Assembly (NCBI GenBank): GCA_028532985.1
Contig: JANCIK010000005.1
Span: 186,001-250,000, forward strand
Direction of reading: 5' to 3'
DNA length: 64,000 nt
From: Stropharia rugosoannulata
Taxonomy: Eukaryota > Basidiomycota > Agaricomycetes > Agaricales > Strophariaceae
Part shown: positions 56,295 to 64,000 of the stretch, one piece after another
Layout of the letters: each line of letters begins with the position of its first letter
Numbering within the stretch: the stretch's first letter is position 1
Made by a program: the position numbers and the translations under genes
The notes under the pieces: generated by a model
Told to the model about the DNA's origin: nothing
The model's database searches: none
What the model saw: the letters and a program-made list of their open reading frames with translations, nothing else

Positions 56295-57844
56295 ATGTCT
56301 TCAGACAAAAATCCAACTTTCTTTAGCGACCGTGTCGCCAGTGGCCTATACAATGACCTGGGAAAAGCTATTCTGGATCTGGGCGACAAATTTCTTGGCG
56401 CCGTGACGTACAACGACGATTTCTATCGTGTCACCGGGAAATGGGGCACACATTACTCGTACTGCCATAAGGATTCGGCTGAAGAGTTTACAACATATGT
56501 TGTCGGGGAGATTGTTAGCAGCGAGATGGGGACCTTGTTATCAGCAAAGGGGAATTACAACTTTCAGGGGCAAGACAATAAGGTACGTCTTGAAAATCCT
56601 TGTGCTTTACTGTGTAGTTTGACTAATAATCATTCGAAGTTCGAACCTATTACAGACAAATCGAAAGTCAAGGACGTCCTAGTACTTAAGTTACCAACAA
56701 ATGCACCAGGCTTATTAGCAACCCTGTACGGTAACGCTATTGGTACGTTGGATGAAATTAGGGGACAAGATGAAGAGGAAGAAAGGGTCAATGGTCAGGT
56801 ACGAATATTCTTTTATCTGAAATACCAACTTCATGTGTATTTTGTGTTTCAAGAACCCTATCGTCAAGGAATGGGCTAAATTACCTTCTTCGCCAACTAA
56901 TGATGACATTCAAGACATGCTCATTGTCCACCTTCCTTTGAAATATGACAGTCCGCATGGGGTGCGTGAAATATACTTAATAAAAATCGTGCCTTACAAA
57001 TCTTTGATTTAAGCAGGAAAGTTCTTCTTCAGCGCCTACCCGCACCCAACGGGGGAAGCAGAAAGTCTCTGAAGATTTAGATGACACAAACACCAATGCG
57101 TCAGGTAGCTCTCAGCCCGATACATCAGTAGCAGCAAAAACAAACAGCGACGGTTTGATAGGTAAGCAGATATCATGCTCAATCTGTTGTATAACCACCG
57201 CTCACTTTCCCCCATTAAGTTCCTGATGACAGCGAAATCATTCTTGGGGGTCGCTACAACCCGCATCTCTTACCAGATTTTGGTGGACCTTGTTTTCAGT
57301 TAAAGGAGAACAAACTGGCTCAGCAGGCCGTCTACTACCTAGGATCCGAAAAATTGATTCCACCTTGGAAGTATTATGAAGAACTTCGTACTGGAACGGT
57401 TGTTGTCGCTAAAGTAAGCCTTCATTGCTTCCGTTTCAATGTTGGAACAGGAAAGAGAGAACGAAAGGTAATGTTTTCTGCGCTTTGAACATAAACACAA
57501 TTTTGACTAAAACCCGACAGTTATATCAGCTTCACGCACATCGGCTTGATGTCGTTGCGACTTCCTCTCTCCCTGTGGAAGTGCGCATGAAGCCTACGCC
57601 CGAAATAAACATGTCATCAAACAAATCGTTCAAGCGTGTTGAAGAGTTTCTCGGTGCTAATGCCGCTCCATCCGCTTTGTCTAACCTTGGAAAAAGGAAG
57701 ATGGAAATTGGCGATGCCGTAAAGGATACAGGAAAGGGGAAGAAGAAAGAGAGTCAGGTAGTCGCTGAATCGTCAAAGAAGGCAAGATATAGCAAGAAGA
57801 CATCTTCCGGTCCCGTAATTGAAGATTCCATGCAGTTTGATTGA
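56295..57844 (+). CDS. Helitron cargo gene 1, unknown function, six exons
   Basis: Exons are 56295-56582, 56640-56798, 56854-56961, 57017-57161, 57220-57467 and 57521-57844. All introns are 53-58 nt with GT-AG ends, and the joins give 423 codons without a break. The N-terminus is MSSDKNPTFFSDRVASGLYN. The middle has WAKLPSSPTNDDIQDMLIVH and a low-complexity Thr/Ser/Asn region. A second folded block holds GGRYNPHLLPDFGGPCFQL, and the tail is Lys-rich with KGKKKESQ, likely nuclear. No domain is recognised. It follows RepHel by about 140 bp in the same orientation. Confidence 0.7.
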
Positions 57845-57980
57845 GTGCGTGTATATGATTTATCCGTTTCAGAATTCCTTTCCACTGTTACTTTTTCAAA
57901 ATACTTAACACAAATTGTCATACTCTTCCTTTGAACCACTTTGTATTTATATTATGTACCGTAAAAAATCATATCGCAAA
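57845..57980. other. Short convergent spacer
   Basis: AT-rich spacer between two converging genes, suited to overlapping 3' untranslated regions. Confidence 0.3.
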
Positions 57981-58748
57981 TCAAGATGTTAAAAAAGAAG
58001 AAAGTCTTTTAGTACAATCAACAAGTAAAGTCCAAGTGAAATTGGCGGTATGAGAAGGATAATAAGTACTGAACCTTGAATCTTCTCCATCGAACGGATA
58101 AAATAAAACGCCTTCTTGCAAAGAACGAACGGTTAAAGGACATGAATAAGACGTTCCACATACATGGTCCGCATCATCCCAAGTTGCTAAAGATAATGCC
58201 AGATCAAAGCCTCTGCTCCTATACTTGTCCAAACACTGCCTAACTCCGAATGTGATTACTTCATGATTGATGATCCCGCGGCGACGAAGAGTTAAAGAAG
58301 GGTACAGACAAACGGCTCCATACCAAGCGATGAAGTTCATGACCAAAGTACTGTGAAAATGAACGATTGGAAGAAGAGGATCTGGCGACGAGGAAATAAT
58401 GACCTGGATGCTTCGAACTTCGCCTGAGACGACCCGATTAAATTTGTAGACACTGCGTATACAGCCTTCCGATAACTGCCAGTATTGATATACTTTTGAA
58501 TTTGATGGTGGTTCGATAATGTAGCCTCGGGACTGCAAGTAAACAAAGAGGATGTTTTCTTCATCGTTTTCCATGCCTCCGGTATACAAGTCTAAGTCAT
58601 TCGGCTTGAACGCCCCTGGAAAAAAGGGCAACAGGCCCCACGAGCCAGAAATAACAGTCATAGATGTATTCATGACTGCGCGAAGTTGGGATAGTTCACC
58701 CAAATCATATTTGTTCGCAATGTCACAAAGAACTGCTGTTGATCCCAT
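57981..58748 (-). CDS. Helitron cargo gene 2: nucleotidyltransferase-like protein, single exon
   Basis: 255 residues starting MGSTAVLCDIANKYDLGELS. The segment VISGSWGLLPFFPGAFKPND continuing to LDLYTG has the G-S ... D-x-D pattern of the nucleotidyltransferase fold (about residues 34-55). Agaricomycetes carry many paralogues with 'GS.ALL..FP..F.PNDLDFY'. Downstream are SIQVIISSSPDPLLPIVHFH and FHSTLVMNFIAWYGAVCLYP, the usual next blocks of that family. A third catalytic acidic residue is not obvious, so activity is uncertain. The nucleotidyltransferase link is inference from motif shape. Confidence 0.6.
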   Translation of the reverse strand: MGSTAVLCDIANKYDLGELSQLRAVMNTSMTVISGSWGLLPFFPGAFKPNDLDLYTGGMENDEENILFVYLQSRGYIIEPPSNSKVYQYWQLSEGCIRSVYKFNRVVSGEVRSIQVIISSSPDPLLPIVHFHSTLVMNFIAWYGAVCLYPSLTLRRRGIINHEVITFGVRQCLDKYRSRGFDLALSLATWDDADHVCGTSYSCPLTVRSLQEGVLFYPFDGEDSRFSTYYPSHTANFTWTLLVDCTKRLSSFLTS

Positions 58749-59614
58749 TACTTCAAGTGAACCCTTTGTAAGATTAGAATGACCTTTAAAACCGATTTTT
58801 CAGCTTACTCGCAATAGTATATCAATAATCCAAATTTTCTATTATAGAAGGGTTCAGGTAAAAACAAATCGAAACGAAGTGCGAAAAACTGTGCGCGAGC
58901 GAGTATCGCACAAAAATGTCCGAATAACTGATGATGATGACATGATTCTAGTTTCACAAAGTCTAAATGACCAATGACGACAACATGACTCTAGAGAAAT
59001 GAAGAGGGACTTTGTTTCGACTGATCAAAGCTTCGGTACCGCAGATAATGTTCATTTATCAATGGAACCTGTTTGAAACAATAAGAGAAAAAAAGAGCTG
59101 AATAAGGGGAATCATACTTAAAGACTTTGAATGTTTCTTGCTACAAAATCAAAATGGAACAAGCACCACAAGAGTTAAAAATAACCAACCACAAGACCAG
59201 AGAATAACCGTAAAGAGAAAGGCACACGGCAGAGCCCGTCACGAGATTGATGGGATAGCATCAAAATGTAAAGAGCACCACAAGAATTAAAAATAACCAA
59301 CCACAAGACCACAAAATAAAGCCAAGGCAAAATCGAGCGCAGGTCAAACGTTGCAATAACGCTCAGATAATATGACGAAATACAGACTTGTATTCGTTCA
59401 AAGTCAACTTGAAGCAAGCGAAGTTGACAACACCTAAAACAGTTGAGAAAGAAATACGAGAAAAAAAAGGGTTCCACTGCAGATGCAGAAGCGTTAACCA
59501 GTACAAATAATGGTAAAGTAATATATAGAAGAAAAAAAAGGATCTCAAGGCGAACAGCAAAAAAATATCATAAAGGGTAACGATCATAAGACACCGCAAT
59601 GCAATATATGAATA
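58749..59614. other. AT-rich intergenic DNA within the Helitron
   Basis: Contains a 36-bp direct repeat (AGAGTTAAAAATAACCAACC-type at 59170 and AGAATTAAAAATAACCAACC-type at 59282, each followed by 'acaagacca'). Minus-strand frames at 59175-59599 are hydrophobic but have no start context, splice structure or motif. Confidence 0.4.
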
Positions 59615-60391
59615 CTACGAAGTTGCGCGTTCAACCCATGCGTCAAACTACACTCGAGACGAAACCGGACCTCAACCAATGAATCAACAAGAACGCTGCG
59701 TACCTCATGCAAAGGACGTTCGCGCCACTTGTAAAAGCAAAGGATAGGATTAACCAAATAACGTTCATAAAGAGGGGTGATGTATTCAGTGTACTCAGGG
59801 TTAACGACCCAATTTCGTACGCTATTTGGATGATCAGCTTGAATATAGTGTTACCCAGAAGTACAACATAATGAAATGAGAAAGAAATACCGCGAATGGG
59901 AGGAAAGGGCTAAGGACAGTTTCAACAAAGAAAATACTAAAAGAAAAAAGAAAAAAACTCACAGCTTCGCCAAAAATATCATGCCTGAATTGAAAGATGG
60001 GTTCGAATCCAGCTGAGCCAACAAAAGGGTTGATAACAGGACTATCTGGATAACCTTCCAACAAAGTATTGATTGCGTCGAGTGCTCGGTCAAAGTCGCG
60101 CCGATAAAGACCGTACTGAACTGGAGGAGCACGAAGGTTGAAGCGAAATTTTGCTGTGCTCATTAATCCAGGAGGCGAAAAATCACCATGATTGTCCAGG
60201 TAAAGATCAATGGGGTCGATTGAACCAACAATAGAACACTCTAATGGGCCGAAACAGTTGGCATCGCATAAGATATCTAAACCTCCGTAGGACATCTTCC
60301 ATGCAGAAGAAGCCAAGAACAGATCCCCATTAGCAATATAGCCTGGAGAGCGCTCGAATACAGAGTACATGGTGTCGTGATAAGACGGCAT
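59615..60391 (-). CDS. Helitron cargo gene 3, unknown function, four exons including a 19-nt microexon
   Basis: Exons 60391-59963, 59909-59891 (19 nt), 59837-59704 and 59647-59615. Introns of 53, 53 and 56 nt are GT-AG, and the sum is 204 codons. Starts MPSYHDTMYSVFERSPGYIA. The third exon ends ILCFYKWRERPLHE, a recurring tail in an agaricomycete hypothetical family ('YLxNPxLCFYxWRERPLHE'). Without the microexon the frame fails, which supports it. No enzymatic motif is seen. Confidence 0.65.
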
Positions 60392-60435
60392 GAGGGGAAA
60401 ACGAATCCTTTGGTTTAGAAATACACACTTAAGAC

Positions 60436-61526
60436 CTAATACACTACATAGTCATCCAAACAACACACGCGCCGGTAACGATCGCACGTATTATTCCTGC
60501 ATTCCCCATGAATCTTCCATATCAAAGCAGACGCTTCCAAATCATGACATGTCGAAGGAACATTATGAGGTAAACCGTTGTCGAAAGAGGAGCGAATTCC
60601 ACCCCAACGAAATATTGCGAATCCCTTGAGACCATGCGCGGATCGCCAAAGAGCCGGACATTGTAGTCCACACTTCCTTTCTTTAGCACCCCACGTATCG
60701 TTGAATTCGTAGCACCGATAACCGAAATTGAACACTGCAAAGCCATCTTGACTATTCGCATGCCTAGGGAATTGGGTCGGAATCATCTCCATACTTTCAC
60801 CTTTGGCTAAAAGCTCAGGATATGTACATATGACACGGTTAGATGTCAAAATATCCATACCCGAACTGTGCTTAGAAGAAAGAATGAGTGATAAAACATC
60901 ATCCGACCACGCTTCCCCAAGACAAATTTGAAGGCCCGTATCCTAAATTGAAAAAAATTAAAATAAACATCAGAGGCGAAACGATAAACGACAAAAAAAA
61001 ATTCGCACCTCTTTGCGTAAAACAACGCATCTAACCTTCGTGCGATATTTATCATCGGATGTTGGCATGTCAATGTTGCTGTCAAAAACCAAACAATATC
61101 CCAAAGACCGGATTAGAAATATCCAATCAGAAAGCATAACGCCATGACCGAAGGGGAGGCCGATATCGAGCTGCTTTGCTCTAACGCGCTTGTGTACTCC
61201 TTTATTGAAAGAAGAAAGCATACAGTGGACGGCAGCTCCAAATACAACTCCGCGGGTCTCTGCAAGCATTCTGAAAAAGCGTTGCAAGGATTGTTCATCG
61301 ACACCAATAAAGGGAGATAAAAAATTAACAATTTTTCTGCGCATAACAAGTTGACAAACGGCTCGCATGAGCGTAGAGCATTCGTTTAACTGAGTCAACG
61401 ACAACCAATCACATGAAAATGCGATAATGGCCACCAACTCAGAACATGATGCGACGGTAAAAGCTGATTTGCCTACAAAATCTCGTCAGAAGCAATGTAA
61501 AGAATAAAGTGAGAAGGCGCACTCAT
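60436..61526 (-). CDS. Helitron cargo gene 4, conserved hypothetical, three exons
   Basis: Exons 61526-61523 (a 4-nt start exon, tentative), 61472-61009 and 60942-60436, with GT-AG introns of 50 and 66 nt, give 324 codons. The body reads RMLAETRGVVFGAAVHCMLS, then GVMLSDWIFLIRSLGYCLVF. After the last intron come DILTSNRVICTYPELLAKGE and a cysteine block KCGLQCPALWRSAHGLKGFA with W-G-G. This order (G-(S/A)-A near the N-terminus, 'GY' helix, 'CPALxRxxxGLxG' tail) matches a large agaricomycete family of unknown function, perhaps also nucleotidyltransferase-derived. The next gene upstream starts about 44 bp beyond. Confidence 0.6.
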
Positions 61527-61569
61527 AGGTGACTTCGACAGGATTAAAGTTGAAAATGAAATACAAGCT

Positions 61570-62319
61570 CTATGCGCGTTTTATACGCATCTCAATCATG
61601 GCCCTACAAAAGGGAAAATTATTTGTAAGACGAAAAGACTAAAAAAAGAAGAAAAAATGATAAGAATTCACTTACTCCCTTAAAATCCTCTCGATCAAAT
61701 GCACATCCGACTCTAAAACATCGACTACGCCGCCTGCTTTAGAAAACTTCACAACAAGGATATCTCCCTTCCATGGTCTATCGTTCTCATGACCGACAAG
61801 AGAACGCAACAAAGTATTATCAGGCATCCACAAATCATCCGCCATGTCCTATAACAGAGTAAATCAATGCTCGCAAACAACTACCGAAAAAATTAAAATT
61901 AAAATATGCGCACCTGATCAGAAAAGACAAAAGTGAACACATGTTCAAGAATATTGGGGCCATCGAATGGAAATTGCGAGACGGAAAATTGTGAGGACCG
62001 CACATCCACTACAGCCGTTTCTTCGCTACGAGAAAGCCTTAGCCACATAAACACATCAAGATCCATGGCGCTGGAAACAGCCGACACCCCTGTACGGGAT
62101 GTAACAGGGATGAGTTCTACTGCACTGGAAGTACAGCCAACCAAGGCGGCTTGCCACACACGGTCACCCTATAATAATTTTCCATTATAATACGAATACA
62201 TGCTGTCACTAGAAACTCACTGAGCGAAGAGACGAACGAAGCCAATAGCGTTTCTGGTCGACTACAGACTGATGCATATCGAAGCGAAAGGAGCTGAACA
62301 AAGGCGCAATACGATTCAT
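61570..62319 (-). CDS. Helitron cargo gene 5, conserved hypothetical, four exons
   Basis: Exons 62319-62221, 62168-61914, 61848-61676 and 61603-61570. GT-AG introns of 52, 65 and 72 nt keep frame, giving 186 codons. Starts MNRIAPLFSSFRFDMHQSVV. Exon 3 holds MPDNTLLRSLVGHENDRPWK followed by GDILVVKF, a motif ('G..W.G..LVVK') common to a family seen next to cargo-4-like genes in agaricomycetes. The function is unknown. The small gap to cargo gene 4 and the shared strand suggest that they travel as a pair. Confidence 0.6.
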
Positions 62320-62730
62320 ATGCTGAACGGAAGATGCCGAATGCCGAACAGTGAGTTGTGCTGTTTGTCTTCGAATAACGGAATCTCCTGGCGGGTTGAC
62401 TATGGTGTGAATAAAGAGCGTAACACAAACAGTGAAATGGGTCAGTAAGTCACGCAGACACTACGCCCCGGTCTTCAATAAGGGAATAAATCAAGAAAAA
62501 AAAACCTGGTGAACAAGAAATGTCCACAGTGAGGAAACCATGAAGAGGAAACAAAGAAAACTCCACCTAAACTGCCAGCATGAACTCAGCTCGGGCGATT
62601 TTCGGTGGAGTGGATAATTAATAGCATTGGAAGAGGACGATACTTATACATATTCTAAATAAACAACGAGGTCACGTCTTGACGCGACGCGAAACGGCTA
62701 ACATGATGACACGTGATATCCCAAAAATCT
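62320..62730. other. 3' spacer of the Helitron
   Basis: No gene supported; likely the upstream region of cargo gene 5 and the Helitron 3' subterminal DNA. Confidence 0.3.
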
Positions 62731-62760
62731 GGTAGCGGGCTTTGCCGTGCGCAGCGCGGC
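62731..62760 (+). repeat. Helitron 3' subterminal inverted 9-mer and hairpin
   Basis: GGTAGCGGG (62731-62739) is inverse to 48517-48525. The stem GCCGTGC/GCGCGGC with loop GCA is at 62744-62760. Confidence 0.6.
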
Positions 62761-62775
62761 CTTACGGTTATTACA

Positions 62776-63358
62776 ATCACTGCCAGGCTCGACCAAGTGG
62801 ATAAAACTAATCTTTTTCCACTTTGAATGGTCTAACATTAAATATTTCAACGATGTGTAGACTGTAGATTACAATCCGACCATAAATGGTGACGTCATCG
62901 TATTCACAAGGTGATTGATTATAGGGATATTTATACTCAGCCGCGTGTTGTCCTTGAGGCAGTAGGGCCTAGATGTTGAGCATGTCACTAATAGCTTATA
63001 CCATTTTGTGTTCTGCTCGTGGTATTCCCAACGAATACAGAAAGCACATAAACCGATGCATGAGATTTACTTTGGGAACAGCACTCGTATCCCAAGTCCT
63101 TACTTTCAAGATTACGCTTATATTTTGGTCAAGAACAGGCTTTCTTACATTTTGTGTTTGCCACGCTCACCCACATATCAGAGTACTGGCAGGTTGGTAC
63201 TTTTATACGCGTCATTAGTGGCAAATGATCAAGCTTCCATTCTACGTATCTATTTTTATATAATTGCAGGTGGCCACTATAAATTGGCGCCTGCTCTCTG
63301 TTGTGCAACGATCACCTTCATCGTACTGTACCACGTACTTTGAGAAGGTACCCGTAAG
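62776..63358 (+). pseudogene. Region with a membrane-protein fragment
   Basis: The translation at 62973-63215 begins MLSMSLIAYTILCSARGIPN, then hydrophobic LVSQVLTFKITLIFW. It resembles the fragment at 45630-45920 ('IAY' helix end, loop, helix). The frame is broken soon after. Confidence 0.3.
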
Positions 63359-63928
63359 ATGTACAACGACCACCAAGCCACTTCGAGCTCGAGTAAATGC
63401 CCATCGGAGAATGTGCCACCCTCTCCTCTGTGTGGCTCTGTTCATCCTCCAGCAAGAAGGCTTTCGCCTCTGCCGAGCATGGACCATCTGTGTTCCCACA
63501 ACTACTACGTGGATGCATTGCGCCACGTCGATATGAGTGGATTTACCAAGGACAGCTTCGATTATGCCGGCCATCTGCTCTACCCCTCATTCCTCATTCC
63601 TCCAACGTACGACAAAGAAAGCTCCATCAAGACCGGCGGAAATGTACTAACATCAGTTCCAACACATTACGTGGAATCATTTCTCCTCTCGCCCTCTGCT
63701 AGACAGCAACCGCTACCCGATGTGCCTAACAATCTGCACAGCTCGTTCGGTATGAGCCCCCATGGCGTGATACAATTTGAAGCGGAGGTGATTGAGCTCA
63801 TACAAACACACGGGCGTGGTAATAGCCATACGCTATGTCCCGTATGCAAGAAGAAGCTTGGAATTTGGAAGATGCAGGAGTACATTACTCACATCACTTC
63901 CGAGGTACATGAAATCTATGTCAATTAA
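63359..63928 (+). CDS. Hypothetical protein with a C-terminal C2H2-like finger
   Basis: 189 residues starting MYNDHQATSSSSKCPSENVP. The last 40 residues contain LCPVCKKKLGIWKMQEYITH followed by SEVH, which fits a C2H2 zinc finger (C-x2-C ... H-x4-H). The N-terminal part is Ser/Pro-rich and disordered-looking, as in fungal DNA-binding regulators. An acceptor-like AG lies just upstream, so earlier exons may exist. Confidence 0.5.
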   Translation: MYNDHQATSSSSKCPSENVPPSPLCGSVHPPARRLSPLPSMDHLCSHNYYVDALRHVDMSGFTKDSFDYAGHLLYPSFLIPPTYDKESSIKTGGNVLTSVPTHYVESFLLSPSARQQPLPDVPNNLHSSFGMSPHGVIQFEAEVIELIQTHGRGNSHTLCPVCKKKLGIWKMQEYITHITSEVHEIYVN

Positions 63929-64000
63929 TAATTATGTAGTATAACGAGGTAGACCGACTAGGTACTATGAAATTAAACTACTTAAATGAGACTTATATGA
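63929..64000. other. Window end
   Basis: AT-rich sequence after the zinc-finger-like gene; nothing recognised. Confidence 0.3.

Larger units (their letters stand above)
48511..62775 (+). mobile_element. Putative 14.3-kb autonomous-type Helitron (Helentron-like ends) with five cargo genes
   Basis: The 5' end is placed at TC (48511), preceded by A, and followed by CCCGCTACC (48517-48525) and a palindrome CTACCTTTTAAGGTAG. Near the 3' side, GGTAGCGGG (62731-62739) is the exact inverse of the 5' 9-mer. It is followed by a 7-bp hairpin with a GCA loop (62744-62760), the same loop as in the Helitron end at 19029. A perfect CTRR 3' end is not present; the border is set near 62775. Subterminal inverted repeats plus a 3' hairpin are described for Helentron-type elements. 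Inside are the Rep-helicase gene and five spliced genes. The outer borders are inferred from these short signals. Confidence 0.6.

Noticed and set aside
59175..59599. Membrane protein genes on the minus strand
   Set aside because: Hydrophobic frames arise from AT-rich sequence, overlap in different frames and lack splice or start context.

Overview
The window looks like a repeat-rich, accessory stretch of a filamentous basidiomycete genome, most likely an agaricomycete. The evidence is protein-coding genes cut by short GT-AG introns (about 50-65 nt), a Plavaka transposase, a RepHel Helitron, a HET-domain gene, a NACHT/STAND gene, an F-box gene and hypothetical families typical of mushroom-forming fungi. 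There is no rRNA, and only one tRNA was found. Species cannot be assigned.

Layout. 1-985 is a diverged GC-rich interspersed repeat ('repeat A') interrupted by a complete Plavaka DNA transposon (986-9979, 20-bp inverted ends, 7/8-bp target duplication) carrying a spliced transposase, two companion genes and a decayed P-loop gene. 9987-19526 holds repeat A pieces, a 1.9-kb non-autonomous transposon (E1, 12337-14220), a 473-bp tandem duplication and a second Helitron 3' end (19029-19056). 19527-21554 is an apparently intact five-exon HET gene. 21555-27880 is repeats plus a second non-autonomous transposon (E2, 25943-27606). 28326-37124 is an 8.8-kb block (E3) bounded by the same type of transposon ends and a 9-bp target duplication. 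It contains a complete short element, a truncated second right end, and between them a STAND (NACHT) gene. 37125-47700 holds duplicated promoters and broken zinc-finger genes, the longest repeat A copy and an intact F-box gene with a decayed paralogue. 48292-48374 is a tRNA-Thr gene with an intron. 48511-about 62775 is interpreted as one 14.3-kb Helitron: RepHel, damaged twice, followed by five spliced genes. 62780-64000 has membrane-protein and zinc-finger-like fragments.

Most interesting points. (1) E1, E2 and E3 share one plan: ends starting GGGC, 9-bp target duplications, and three minisatellite arrays (left, middle, right). The repeat unit differs by family (GGTCAGTGT in E1/E3, GCACGGAC in E2). 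Empty copies of the same host repeats elsewhere in the window support the junctions. (2) E3 may be a composite or cargo-capturing version carrying a STAND gene. (3) The Helitron appears to carry five genes with coherent exon structures, at least one with a nucleotidyltransferase-like motif. Exon joins were checked by hand for splice sites and reading frame only. No expression data or database search was available.
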